A stretch of 64,000 bases of DNA from Bacteroidota bacterium (GCA_023423405.1 JAFAFR010000043.1:496001-560000), one strand, 5' to 3'. Shown: positions 51,503 through 60,412, counted from the stretch's first letter. Numbers and translations: made by a program. The notes: generated by a model not told the origin, from the letters alone.

Positions 51503-51548
51503 CAAAATTATATACAATTCAAATAAAGGACAAATTTGTCTTTTATTT
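51503..51548 (-). promoter_or_regulatory. cbb3-like operon promoter and 22-bp Rrf2-type operator (copy 3 of 3)
   Basis: On the minus strand a -33 TTTG (51534 to 51531) and a -7 TAATTTTG (51510 to 51503) are 20 bp apart, a textbook Bacteroidota promoter. Operator 51524-51545 in plus orientation: TAAAGGACAA, AT, TTGTCTTTTA. It covers the -33 element, so bound protein would block RNA polymerase. Symmetry extends to 51521-51548 with one mismatched pair in 14. Confidence 0.8.
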
Positions 51549-51695
51549 AGACGAGCGGCGCTGTCTTCTACGTTCGTTTCATCGCATTTTTCCAAGTACG
51601 CTCCCGTTGGAGAACAGGCAACCATGCTTTCCTGCGCCCCTTCTGTCCCGGTTGGCAGCCCGGTTCTACCTTCAAAAAAAATGATTAATCAATAT

Positions 51696-51718
51696 GTTAG
51701 GAATCCTAACTATATTTG
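51696..51718 (+). promoter_or_regulatory. promoter and palindrome of the thioredoxin-like/MarR unit
   Basis: A perfect 15-bp palindrome, GTTAGGA-A-TCCTAAC at 51696-51710, abuts the -7 element TATATTTG at 51711-51718. The start codon of the thioredoxin-like gene is at 51756. Such placement fits repression. The MarR protein encoded in the same unit is the likely ligand-controlled repressor, by analogy with other MarR operons. Confidence 0.68.
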
Positions 51719-51755
51719 TTTCGATAAACTTTATTAAAAACCAAACACAGGAAAA

Positions 51756-51989
51756 ATGAAAAAATCGATCTTTTACCACGCCGGCTGCCCTGTTTGCGTG
51801 AGCGCTGAACAGGACATCATTGGATTGGTTGGTGAGTCCAACGTAGAGGTGGTTCATCTTGGTGAACAGAAAAACAGGATCAGTGAAGCGGAAAATGCCG
51901 GGATCAGATCCGTTCCTGCCCTGGTAACGCCTGCGGGAAATGTATTACACATTAACTTTGGAGCGTCCCTTGCCGATGTAAAGGGATAA
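51756..51989 (+). CDS. small thioredoxin/glutaredoxin-like protein
   Basis: 77 residues. The N-terminal SIFYHAGCPVCVSAEQ gives a CPVC active site on the first strand-helix turn; SVPALV provides the cis-proline region; the end reads HINFGASLADVKG. It is cytoplasmic, no signal. It probably reduces disulfides or transfers a thiol-bound group. It is the first gene of a three-gene unit with a small conserved-looking protein and a cysteine-rich MarR regulator, suggesting a redox- or electrophile-responsive operon. Confidence 0.8.
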   Translation: MKKSIFYHAGCPVCVSAEQDIIGLVGESNVEVVHLGEQKNRISEAENAGIRSVPALVTPAGNVLHINFGASLADVKG

Positions 51990-52036
51990 AGGGGACAAGC
52001 TCTCGCCAAAACAGGCGGGTGATAAAACAGCAGCAT

Positions 52037-52285
52037 ATGGACAGCCGGCATACACTCTCCGTGAACGAAACCTTCCTGAACACCCTGTTGGGGTGCAAAG
52101 CACAGAAAGAGAAAGCAGCCATGATCGTCGATTCAAACGGGTTGACGAGGATAGAAGGATTTATCAGGGAAATCTGTTTAGACACACCTGATCCTTACCT
52201 GGAACTGGACAATGGCAGCAAGGTCCTTCTACAAACAATTGTTGCCGTGAATGGAATTTTTTTGCCATCTTACTCAGAATGTTAA
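52037..52285 (+). CDS. small protein of unknown function
   Basis: 82 residues from ATG at 52037 (a GTG at 52019 is also possible). It appears to form a small beta-barrel: AAMIVDSNGLTRIEGFIREI, PYLELDNGSKVLLQTIVAVNG, with a C-terminal FLPSYSEC that ends in cysteine. I do not recognise a named family. It lies 47 bp after the thioredoxin-like gene and 15 bp before the MarR gene on the same strand, so it is part of that unit. Confidence 0.65.
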   Translation: MDSRHTLSVNETFLNTLLGCKAQKEKAAMIVDSNGLTRIEGFIREICLDTPDPYLELDNGSKVLLQTIVAVNGIFLPSYSEC

Positions 52286-52300
52286 CCAGCAATAACCCGG

Positions 52301-52903
52301 ATGCGCTCTCCTTTTGATACGGACCAGCAAAACATGGATGTGAACAGCAAGATCGTGGTGGCGCTGGAACGTCTTTCCGAAGCCTTCCGGGTATTGCTCT
52401 GGAACGAAGGCAAACAAAATGCCCTGAGTCCCATACAGGTTCAGATCCTGATTTTCCTGCTGTTTCATTCGCGCGAAAAATGTAGTGTCAGCTACCTGGC
52501 GCGGGAGTTCAATATGAGCAAGCCAACGATCAGCGACAGCATCCGTTCGCTTCTCGAAAAAGGCCTGGTCAGGAAATACAGCAACGCTTCGGATACCCGC
52601 AGTTATGCCCTGGGATTAACCCGGGCCGGCGAGAGTATGGCTTCACAATCGGCCAATTTCGCTTCCGCATTTGAAGGCCCGCTGGAATTGCTTTCGGGGG
52701 AACAAAAAAAAGCAATGCTGGCGGGCCTGTTTAAAATCATACAGGAGCTCAACCAGGCAGGTATTATAACCGTTCAGCGCATGTGCTTTAGCTGCCGGAA
52801 TTACCGCTTTCTCAAAGGAAGTCACTATTGCAGCCTGCTGGAAACCAGGCTGGCGGAGAACGAATTGAGATTGGATTGCAGGGAACACGAACTGAAGGTA
52901 TAA
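52301..52903 (+). CDS. MarR-family regulator with C-terminal four-cysteine motif
   Basis: 200 residues. The winged helix-turn-helix is clear: CSVSYLAREFNMSKPTISDS, IRSLLEKGLVRKYSNASDTR, SYALGLTRAG. The C-terminal 45 residues hold MCFSCRNYRF, SHYCSLLETRL and LRLDCREHEL, with cysteines at 162, 165, 177 and 193. This arrangement (C-x2-C-x11-C-x15-C) could bind zinc or an iron-sulfur cluster and is not part of ordinary MarR proteins. It is the last gene of the thioredoxin-like unit and probably acts on the palindrome at 51696-51710. Confidence 0.85.
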   Translation: MRSPFDTDQQNMDVNSKIVVALERLSEAFRVLLWNEGKQNALSPIQVQILIFLLFHSREKCSVSYLAREFNMSKPTISDSIRSLLEKGLVRKYSNASDTRSYALGLTRAGESMASQSANFASAFEGPLELLSGEQKKAMLAGLFKIIQELNQAGIITVQRMCFSCRNYRFLKGSHYCSLLETRLAENELRLDCREHELKV

Positions 52904-53041
52904 ACAGCGCGCCGCCGTTTGTTATGGCACGATTCTTTCGGTAACAACTGAATAACCGATATTAGCGATACGTGGAGCAGCAACCACGTCAAAAACGGGC
53001 GGAGCCGAAAAGCCATACGAGTAGGCGCAAAATTATACATT

Positions 53042-53488
53042 ATGCCAGGCACTGTTTCGCTGCACCGGATGCTGAAAGCCGCTCCGGAAAAAGTATACCG
53101 CGCGTTTACAGAAGCTACCGCCATTGCTTCGTGGCTACCCCCCTATGGATTTCTTTGTACGGTCCACAAAATGACCGTAGAAACAGGCGGTGTTTACAGA
53201 ATGTCGTTCCAAAACTTTTCAACCGGCAACAGCCACTCATTTGGCGGAATCTACCTGGAGATCAAGCCCAATGAGTTTTTGAAATACTCCGACAAATTTG
53301 AAGATCCAAACCTCCCGGGTGAGATGGTCACTTCTGTATGGTTGCGGAAAACGGTAGCCGGCACGGAACTAAAAATTGTGCAGGAAGGAATACCTGCCGC
53401 GATACCGGTAGAAATGTGTTATCTGGGCTGGCAGGATTCGCTGGAAAAACTGGCCAAACTGGTAGAACCCGAGATACCCGACGCCTGA
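53042..53488 (+). CDS. SRPBCC (AHSA1/START-like) domain protein
   Basis: 148 residues. Typical Aha1-type START domain: VSLHRMLKAAPEKVYRAFTE, TAIASWLPPYGF, GGVYRMSFQNF, FGGIYLEIKPNEFLKYSDKFE and a C-terminal helix CYLGWQDSLEKLAKLVEPEI. These proteins bind hydrophobic ligands; the ligand is unknown. It is a single gene, convergent with the response regulator 40 bp downstream. Confidence 0.87.
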   Translation: MPGTVSLHRMLKAAPEKVYRAFTEATAIASWLPPYGFLCTVHKMTVETGGVYRMSFQNFSTGNSHSFGGIYLEIKPNEFLKYSDKFEDPNLPGEMVTSVWLRKTVAGTELKIVQEGIPAAIPVEMCYLGWQDSLEKLAKLVEPEIPDA

Positions 53489-53528
53489 CCGCAGGCATTG
53501 AATACCGACAGGCGAACCCTGTGTTTTG

Positions 53529-54170
53529 CTAAATAATCTTATTGCTGAGGGCTTTTGATACCGCTTCCGCCACAGAGTGCACCTGCAGCTTTTCATAGAT
53601 TTTCCGGACATGTGCATTCACGGTATAAACGGAGATATTTCTTTCATCTGCCACCATCTTATAACTCAACCCTCTTACAAGGTCGGACAGTATTTCCTTT
53701 TCCCGGTCGCTGAGGTTGTAATCGTTGCTTATTCCAACGGTCAGTCTCTTATGGAAGAGCTCCAGCACCCTTCGTGCAACCGCAGGTGTCATGGGCGAAC
53801 CGCCATCGACCACTTCATGTATTCCGTCAATGATTTTTGAGGGATGTGTCTTCTTAAGTATATATCCATTGGCTCCCGCGCTGATGGCCTTAATTATTTT
53901 ATCATCGTCTTCAAAAACCGTTTGCATGACAATACACAGCGATGGGTGTTTTTTGCGGATGATCTGAACACATTCTATTCCATCCAGCGCGGGCATATTG
54001 ATGTCCATCAGAACCACGTCGGGCTGCGTTTCCTCAATATCCGCCAGGGCATTGGTGCAATCGGGAAACACGCCCACGCATTTCATATTTTCAGACTGGT
54101 TGATAAGAATGCCCAGGCTATTCAGCCTGTTGCGGCTATCATCAAACACAATTACCCGAATTGGATCCAT
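53529..54170 (-). CDS. NarL/FixJ-family response regulator
   Basis: 213 residues from MDPIRVIVFD at 54170. The receiver domain has the acidic pair D10/D11, phospho-acceptor D56 (VVLMDINMP) and the lysine in ILKKTHPSK. A LuxR-type helix-turn-helix (LSDREKEILSDLVRGLSYKM, VYTVNAHVRKIYEKLQVHSV) follows at about 150-205. It lies 48 bp downstream of the sensor kinase gene and is its probable phosphorylation partner. No target site is certain. Confidence 0.93.
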   Translation of the reverse strand: MDPIRVIVFDDSRNRLNSLGILINQSENMKCVGVFPDCTNALADIEETQPDVVLMDINMPALDGIECVQIIRKKHPSLCIVMQTVFEDDDKIIKAISAGANGYILKKTHPSKIIDGIHEVVDGGSPMTPAVARRVLELFHKRLTVGISNDYNLSDREKEILSDLVRGLSYKMVADERNISVYTVNAHVRKIYEKLQVHSVAEAVSKALSNKII

Positions 54171-54218
54171 CTTATAAAAATAACTGCTAGTTAGCGATAT
54201 AACAATCGTCAAAATTCA

Positions 54219-57200
54219 CTATAACGGGAAGGAAAGATATACCACGGTGCCCAAACCCGGTGCTGATTGAATGTCAAATTCACCCCCCAGTTCAACGGAC
54301 CTTTTCTTCATGCTGAACAACCCGTTTCCTGTTGTTTTACTATTGGTATCAAACCCTATCCCGTCGTCTTTTATCGACAAATAAAAACGGTTGCCGGTAA
54401 TATCCATTTTAACCCACACATTTTTCGCTTCTGCATATTTAACAATATTATTGACGGCTTCTTTATAAAAAAGGTAAAAGTTCTTTCGCTTGATCATTAC
54501 CAGTGTTTCGTTCCCTATTTTTTCTTCATCGTACATGTGCAGTTGTATGTTCCGGGCCTCAAAGAGCTCTACAGTAATGGCCCGCATGCGGTTAATAATA
54601 TCCTCAAAACGGTCGTTTTTGGGATTGACGGTCCATACAATATCACCCAGGGCTTCTATGATGCCCCCGGTTTCGTGGCTGATCTGGGTAAGATAATTGG
54701 CGGTTTCCTCAGATTTGTTTTCCATTTTGCTCAGCGCCACTTCACTGTATATATGTATGCTGCTCAGCGTGGAGCCAATTTCGTCGTGCAGGTCATCGGC
54801 TATCCGGTTTCTCATTTCCATCAGCTTTAGGGCCTGCCTGATGCGATACCGGTAAAAGGCATAGACGGCCGCAAATGTGGCGCCCACTGCCAGAAGACGG
54901 AACCACCAGGTCATGTACCAGGGAGGCAGGATAATGACATCAACCGAAGTTTCATTATTGTACGTTATTCCGGCATCGGATATGGACCGTACGGAGAAAC
55001 TGTATTTGCCGGGATCCAGGTTGGTGAAGGTGGCTGAATGGCTGTTATCGACTGTCACCCATTCTTTGTCAAACCCTTCCATCCTGTACTGGAACCTGTT
55101 TTTAGCAGGATGTGTAAAGTCCATTTCAGCGAAGTCAAAGGTGATGATATTGCGGCTGTAGGGAAGCGTGATCCGGTCGGTAAGATAAACGGGTTTGTGC
55201 AATATCGCCCCTTTACCACTGCTGTCTGAAAACAAAATGGACTTATTGCTTATTTTAAAATCGGTAATAACAACCTGGGGAACCTGGGTGGGTTCTTCTA
55301 TATCATCAGGATTGAAATAATTATAGCCGCTTACGCCTCCGAAGAAAAACAGGCCGTTGCCGGTTTTGGCAAAGGCATAGCGGTTAAACTCGTTATTCTG
55401 CAATCCGTCGTCTTCGTCGTAGTTCCGGAATATTGCTTTTGGATTGCCATCGACTGGCGGCAGGAATTTAGAGAGCCCCTTGTTCGTACTCATCCACAGG
55501 TTGCCTTTATTGTCGCTCAGAATGCCGTAAACAACATTATTAGCCAGGCCATCCTTTTCGGTATAACTTTTAAACAATTCCTTCTCCTTATCAAACATAT
55601 TGAGTCCGCCGCCATTGGTTCCGATCCATAAATACCTTCCGGGAAATTTCGGATCCTCACAAATGGAAAAGATAACATCGGCATTTAAAGAGCTCTTATC
55701 GCCTGGATTATTCGTGTACTGCTTCCAACGGTTCTTCTTTTCATCAAATCGCAGCAACCCGCTTAAAGTACCCAGCCAGAATATTCCGTCGGCATCCTGG
55801 TACACGGCTTCCAGGAACTGGTAAGGAAACATACTGATCTTGGCTACAGGATATTGAAACGAACTGATCTCCTGTGTTTTTGTATTCAACCGGCAAAAGA
55901 AAGACCCATTTCCAAACCAGATGTTTTCGTCCCGGTCAACAAAAAGGGGAAAGCGAATGCTTGAATCGCCAATGGTAGTATATGTTTTGCTGTTTTTGTT
56001 GAACCTTACAATAGAAGAGGCTGTGATGTAATAATCCCTGCTGGTTGTTTGCACGCCGATATCGGGCGGAGACGCTCCAAACCATTTTTTAATTTTTGTT
56101 GAAAACACTGTATCAGGCAGGTACCATCCTGTAGAACTGTCCTTCGCCAGCAGTAAAAAGTCAACGGCATTTGAAATAACATTGTTCTCGGGCGTTGATT
56201 TCATCCATATTACACTCTTCGTGTTCACTGTATTGAACTGTAAAGCAACCGGATTAAATTTCAACAGGCCAAAACCCGAAGTCCCTATCCAAAGCACGCC
56301 TGACCGGTCTCTATACACATGATTACAATACCCCATCATTTTTGCATGCTCGCTGCTTTGCGGGCGAACGATTCGAACCGCAGCTTTTTCCAGGTCGTGG
56401 TAAAACAGTTTGTGATTGTGTGCCGCCCACATTTTATCCCGGTTTAGTGAAAACTGGCGGCGGGAGATCCCCATATTAAAATCCGGGCACTCCGTTCTCA
56501 AAACGCGTTTGCTTTGTTTGTCGAGGGTGGTTATTGCATGCTTATGCATGAGGTATATTAAACCGGTAGCCGTATCCTCACTGATCTTCATTATGCTATC
56601 GGCCAGGAGTCCCGGAAATGCTGTACTGGTAACCGGCACAATGGAATCGGGAGCACCCGTTGATGGAAATATCCGGTACAAGGATCCGGGAATGGAAACC
56701 CAAACTACTCCCTGGCTGTCGATATAAAAACTGGACTCAAAATTATCCTTTGCCGCGGGCGCTTCGTATAGCCTGAACATTTCATGGGTTGGATGAACTG
56801 AGTCCATTACTATCTTTATTATCCGTACGTCATTTTCTTCGAAAAAACCCTCACCGGGCCTGCTTCTGGCTGCTACTTTCTTTTCCCTGATGACAACTTT
56901 GAACAAACCATTTACCGTGCCGATCCAGAGAGCGCCATTCCTGTCTTCCTGAATAGAAAATATCCTTGAATTTTTGAGCGCCTGCAGGTTTGCATGCTCT
57001 ATCCGGGTAAATGTTTCTGTTTCATAATTGAACAGGTTAAGGCCATTTAGTGCAGTACCGATCCAGAGTCTTTTTTTGGAATCCTGGAACAGGCTGGTTA
57101 TAAAATTTCCCGAAACGGATGCAGGATTGGCGTGTTCATACCGGTACGCCGTAAAACGATAGCCATCAAAGCGATTTAATCCATCAAAAGTTCCAAACCA

Positions 57201-57392
57201 CATAAATCCCAGGTGATCCTGCTGTATACAATTGATCATACCCTGCGACAAACCATCTCTTACGGTTAAGGATTCCATTTTTACAACACTCGATGGAATC
57301 GACTGCGCATACACGCCCCTGCTTATGAAAAGAAGCAGTAACACCGAAACATACCCTGTTAAGAAGGCGATTGATTTATGCGAACAATTCAT
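54219..57392 (-). CDS. propeller-type sensor histidine kinase (Reg_prop / Y_Y_Y / HisKA_3)
   Basis: 1057 residues. A signal-anchor (1-29) is followed by about 700 residues of two-component-regulator propeller repeats: DGLSQGMINCIQQDHLGFMW, then repeated FWLGTLSG-, LWIGTNGGGL- and LWMSTNKGLS-like units. A Y_Y_Y domain follows (FQYRMEGFDKEWVTVDNSHS), then one transmembrane helix near 830-845, a NarX-type dimerisation domain with the phospho-histidine in RIADDLHDEIGSTLSS (near 866) and a C-terminal ATPase domain. It lacks the fused receiver and AraC domains of hybrid HTCS proteins; the NarL-type regulator gene follows. The external ligand is unknown. Confidence 0.92.
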   Translation of the reverse strand: MNCSHKSIAFLTGYVSVLLLLFISRGVYAQSIPSSVVKMESLTVRDGLSQGMINCIQQDHLGFMWFGTFDGLNRFDGYRFTAYRYEHANPASVSGNFITSLFQDSKKRLWIGTALNGLNLFNYETETFTRIEHANLQALKNSRIFSIQEDRNGALWIGTVNGLFKVVIREKKVAARSRPGEGFFEENDVRIIKIVMDSVHPTHEMFRLYEAPAAKDNFESSFYIDSQGVVWVSIPGSLYRIFPSTGAPDSIVPVTSTAFPGLLADSIMKISEDTATGLIYLMHKHAITTLDKQSKRVLRTECPDFNMGISRRQFSLNRDKMWAAHNHKLFYHDLEKAAVRIVRPQSSEHAKMMGYCNHVYRDRSGVLWIGTSGFGLLKFNPVALQFNTVNTKSVIWMKSTPENNVISNAVDFLLLAKDSSTGWYLPDTVFSTKIKKWFGASPPDIGVQTTSRDYYITASSIVRFNKNSKTYTTIGDSSIRFPLFVDRDENIWFGNGSFFCRLNTKTQEISSFQYPVAKISMFPYQFLEAVYQDADGIFWLGTLSGLLRFDEKKNRWKQYTNNPGDKSSLNADVIFSICEDPKFPGRYLWIGTNGGGLNMFDKEKELFKSYTEKDGLANNVVYGILSDNKGNLWMSTNKGLSKFLPPVDGNPKAIFRNYDEDDGLQNNEFNRYAFAKTGNGLFFFGGVSGYNYFNPDDIEEPTQVPQVVITDFKISNKSILFSDSSGKGAILHKPVYLTDRITLPYSRNIITFDFAEMDFTHPAKNRFQYRMEGFDKEWVTVDNSHSATFTNLDPGKYSFSVRSISDAGITYNNETSVDVIILPPWYMTWWFRLLAVGATFAAVYAFYRYRIRQALKLMEMRNRIADDLHDEIGSTLSSIHIYSEVALSKMENKSEETANYLTQISHETGGIIEALGDIVWTVNPKNDRFEDIINRMRAITVELFEARNIQLHMYDEEKIGNETLVMIKRKNFYLFYKEAVNNIVKYAEAKNVWVKMDITGNRFYLSIKDDGIGFDTNSKTTGNGLFSMKKRSVELGGEFDIQSAPGLGTVVYLSFPL

Positions 57393-57421
57393 ATCCGGTA
57401 TAGGTTTGCGTCTGCCTGGCG

Positions 57422-57439
57422 ATCGTTAAAATTAACGAT
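57422..57439. promoter_or_regulatory. 18-bp palindrome upstream of the sensor kinase gene
   Basis: ATCGTTAA (57422-57429), AA, TTAACGAT (57432-57439), perfect arms, 30 bp from the kinase start codon in the 178-bp divergent gap with the M20 peptidase gene. It could be a NarL-type or other dimeric-regulator site. The -7 motif is not obvious on either strand here. Confidence 0.45.
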
Positions 57440-57570
57440 TGTTACGGGTTGCAATTTTCACAAAATTTACAAAAGCTTTTTTGAAGTCCGTCTGTGAAAA
57501 CCCAGCGCTCCCGGGCACCCCCGGCATGTATCCAATTACCTGCAGCAAGCCGAAACTATAAATCAAAGCC

Positions 57571-58911
57571 ATGAGATCTTCCTTTTTACTACTGCTGGTT
57601 CTCCTCTTTGGGTTCCAGGCATCTGCTCAAAAGAAATCGACCATTTCAGCCGTCATACAACAGATCGATGACGATTCGACGCAACTTGTAACAACTTTCA
57701 AAGACCTCCATGCCAATCCCGAGCTCGGCTTTATGGAAGTGAGAACAGCGGGCATTGTGGCCAAAGCACTCAGGGCTTTGGGCTACGAGGTAAAAGAAGG
57801 CATTGGCAAAACCGGTGTGGCGGGCGTCCTGAAAAATGGCAGCGGTCCCGTTATCATGTACAGGGCCGATATGGACTGCAATGCCGTAAAAGAAATTACC
57901 GGCCTGCCTTATGCAAGCACAAAAATCGTGAAAAAAGAAGACGGCACGGAAACCCCGGTGATGCATGCCTGCGGACACGATGCGCATACCACCTGGCTTA
58001 TTGGAATAGCAAAGGTGATGGCAAATAACAAAAACCTGTGGAAAGGCACATTGGTACTGGTAGCGCAGCCCGCGGAAGAACCCATACTCGGCGCCGAGGC
58101 AATGGTGAATGACGGCCTGTATACCAAACACGGCATCCCGGAACCCGATGCGCTGTTTGCGATGCATACCACGCCGGCGCCGCTGGGCATGGCAGGCACC
58201 CAGGAACGCGGTCCGCAAATGGCCGGCACCGACCAGATAGACGTGGTGTTCAAAGGCGTGGGCGGACACGGCTCAACCCCCCACCTGGCAAAAGACCCGG
58301 TGATCATGGCTGCCGACGCAGTTGTGTTGTATCAGAATATCATCAGCAGGGGCATCAATGCGCAGCATGCGGCAGTGCTGACCGTTGGCGCTGTTCAGGC
58401 GGGCAGCGACAACAATGTAATTCCCGCTTCAGCTTTGGTAAAGATAAACCTGCGCTGGTTCGATTCAACCGACCGGAGGATCATGGTCGAAGGCATAAAG
58501 CGGATCAACAACAGCATCGCATCTGCCTACAACCTTCCCGACAGCCTGTATCCAACCATTGCCATGAAAGGCTGGTCGTATCCGCTGGTGAATGATTCAG
58601 CCATCGTTGCCATGGCAGCAAAAGGCTTTTCCCAGGTTGTTCCTCCACAAAACATCATCACCAATGTTCCGGCAGCAATGGGATCTGAAGATGCGCACCA
58701 CCTGGTCATTCACAACCCAAAGCATGCGGTGGGTTATTTTGTTATTGGCGTAGCCGATCCAGCAGCGTGTGCGAAAGCGGTTGCGGAAGGAAGGGGCGTT
58801 CCTTATGCCAATCACAATGGAAACTACGTGGTGGAGTTGCGCGCCATACCGTTGGGAACAAAGCTGGGGGTAAGTGCTTTACTGGAATTATTTGCATCCG
58901 TAAAACAATAA
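57571..58911 (+). CDS. secreted M20D-type amidohydrolase/peptidase
   Basis: 446 residues with a signal peptide (SSFLLLLVLLFGFQASAQ). Family features: DLHANPELGFMEVRTA, RADMD (98-102), the metal motif MHACGHDAHTTWL (C134, H136, H139), catalytic/metal glutamates in QPAEEP (E169, E170), and GGHGSTPHLAKDP in the dimerisation domain. It hydrolyses N-acyl amino acids or similar amides (hippurate/IAA-hydrolase type); an exported location suggests scavenging. Followed after 36 bp by a second amidohydrolase. Confidence 0.92.
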   Translation: MRSSFLLLLVLLFGFQASAQKKSTISAVIQQIDDDSTQLVTTFKDLHANPELGFMEVRTAGIVAKALRALGYEVKEGIGKTGVAGVLKNGSGPVIMYRADMDCNAVKEITGLPYASTKIVKKEDGTETPVMHACGHDAHTTWLIGIAKVMANNKNLWKGTLVLVAQPAEEPILGAEAMVNDGLYTKHGIPEPDALFAMHTTPAPLGMAGTQERGPQMAGTDQIDVVFKGVGGHGSTPHLAKDPVIMAADAVVLYQNIISRGINAQHAAVLTVGAVQAGSDNNVIPASALVKINLRWFDSTDRRIMVEGIKRINNSIASAYNLPDSLYPTIAMKGWSYPLVNDSAIVAMAAKGFSQVVPPQNIITNVPAAMGSEDAHHLVIHNPKHAVGYFVIGVADPAACAKAVAEGRGVPYANHNGNYVVELRAIPLGTKLGVSALLELFASVKQ

Positions 58912-58947
58912 TGTTGTTAACAGGCATCTAAGCCATCAATCAATCAT

Positions 58948-60300
58948 ATGAAACAGCTCTTTCTCGCCTGCAGTTTTATGGCAGTTGGCCTTGCTGCCGG
59001 GGCGCAGCAATCTCCCGCTGCGCAGCCCCAGCAGGTAGTCCTGTTCCAGGACGTAAAAATATTCAACGGTAAAAGCAATGCTTTATCGGGCAACATGAAT
59101 GTGCTGGTGCGTGGCAACAAGATTGAAAAAATAACTGCTGCCGCCATTCCTGTTGAGCAAAACGCAACCACCATTATTGTCAGCGGTAACGGAAAGACGC
59201 TTATGCCCGGGCTGATCGATGCGCATAGCCACCTGTCTTTTTACAATATGCCGATGGCTGCCGCGGCTGTAGCCGACCCCAATTACCTGCAGATCAAACA
59301 GGCCATCGCTGCCAGGGACATACTGATGGATGGTTTTACTTCCGTGCGCGATGTGGGCGGGCCGGTATTTGGCCTGAAAAGAGCCGTTGACGAAGGATTG
59401 GTGGAAGGACCCAGGATATGGCCTTCGGGCCCTATGATCTCCCAAACCTCGGGGCACAGCGATTTCCGCACAGTCAACCTGTTGCCATCCACCGTGGTCA
59501 GGGAACCAAATCCAAATATCCGTTTTGGCTACAATTATATTGCCGATGGCGCAGCCACCGTGCTTGTTGCTGCGAGGGAGCAACTGATGCAGGGCGCTAC
59601 GCAAATCAAGCTTGCCGTGGGTGGCGGCGTAAGTTCCAACTATGACCCTATCGATGTTACGGAATACAGTCTTGATGAAATAAAGGCAGCGGTAGGCGCT
59701 GCGGAAGACTGGGGAACTTATGTATGCGTGCACGGTTATACGCCCAGGGCCATACAAAGAGCCATTGAAGCCGGCGTAAAATGTATTGAACACGGCCAGC
59801 TTTCCGATGAGGCCACCATTAAGCTGATGGCCGAAAAAGGCGTGTGGCTGAGCATACAGCCTTTCCTGGAAGATGAAGATGCCATACCCACTGCCCCAGG
59901 TTCTGATAACGAAAGGAAATACAAACAGGTCGCCAACGGTACGGGGAATGCTTATACCTGGGCGAAAAAATACGGTGTTAAAACAGCCTTCGGTACCGAT
60001 ATACAATTCAATCCCGACGGGGCAAAGCGGCAGGCCTTTTATTTACCCAAACTGGTAAAATGGTATACGCCTGCCGAGACATTAAAAATGGCAACTGCCG
60101 GGAATGCAGAGCTGCTTGCTTTGAGCGGCCCACGCAATCCTTATCCCGGAAAACTGGGTGTGATAGAAGAAGGCGCCCTTGCCGACCTGCTGGTGGTGGA
60201 TGGAAATCCGTTGACAAATATCAGGTTGTTCGAAGATCCCGCTAAAAACATTGTGGTCATCATGAAAAATGGAAAGATCTATAAAAACCTGCTCAAATAA
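58948..60300 (+). CDS. secreted metal-dependent amidohydrolase (prolidase/imidazolonepropionase-like)
   Basis: 450 residues with a signal peptide (KQLFLACSFMAVGLAAGAQ). Amidohydrolase superfamily: N-terminal beta segment, metal motif IDAHSHLSFY (H93, H95), IKLAVGGG (probable bridging lysine), VHGYTPRAIQRAIEAGVKCI followed by EHG, and the catalytic aspartate in FGTDIQF. Related exported enzymes cleave X-Pro or acyl-Lys/Arg dipeptides. It is probably transcribed with the preceding M20 gene and may act on the same class of peptides. Confidence 0.9.
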   Translation: MKQLFLACSFMAVGLAAGAQQSPAAQPQQVVLFQDVKIFNGKSNALSGNMNVLVRGNKIEKITAAAIPVEQNATTIIVSGNGKTLMPGLIDAHSHLSFYNMPMAAAAVADPNYLQIKQAIAARDILMDGFTSVRDVGGPVFGLKRAVDEGLVEGPRIWPSGPMISQTSGHSDFRTVNLLPSTVVREPNPNIRFGYNYIADGAATVLVAAREQLMQGATQIKLAVGGGVSSNYDPIDVTEYSLDEIKAAVGAAEDWGTYVCVHGYTPRAIQRAIEAGVKCIEHGQLSDEATIKLMAEKGVWLSIQPFLEDEDAIPTAPGSDNERKYKQVANGTGNAYTWAKKYGVKTAFGTDIQFNPDGAKRQAFYLPKLVKWYTPAETLKMATAGNAELLALSGPRNPYPGKLGVIEEGALADLLVVDGNPLTNIRLFEDPAKNIVVIMKNGKIYKNLLK

Positions 60301-60339
60301 GTGATGAAATCTTTCACTCGCAATAGCTCAGGGCTGCAT

Positions 60340-60412
60340 GCCTGTTTCAATCTTAAGGCTCGGCCCTTGATGGTTCAAGAACATCCGGCTTTGAAACAGG
60401 CCTTATGATTTT
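60340..60412 (+). terminator. possible terminator hairpin after the amidohydrolase gene
   Basis: Perfect 11-bp inverted repeat GCCTGTTTCAA (60340-60350) and TTGAAACAGGC (60391-60401), with a 40-base loop. A T-rich stretch (GATTTTTACC) follows. The long loop makes a simple intrinsic terminator doubtful; it could also be a regulatory structure. Confidence 0.4.

Noticed and set aside
51473..51625. Upstream extension of the haem-copper subunit to 51625
   Set aside because: The added codons would lie upstream of the predicted transcription start and across the operator, and the real signal-like N-terminus begins at 51472.
52970..52989. Hairpin ACGTGG-N8-CCACGT between the MarR and SRPBCC genes
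   Set aside because: A short stem followed by CAAAAAC on the plus strand and without a clear T run; could be chance.
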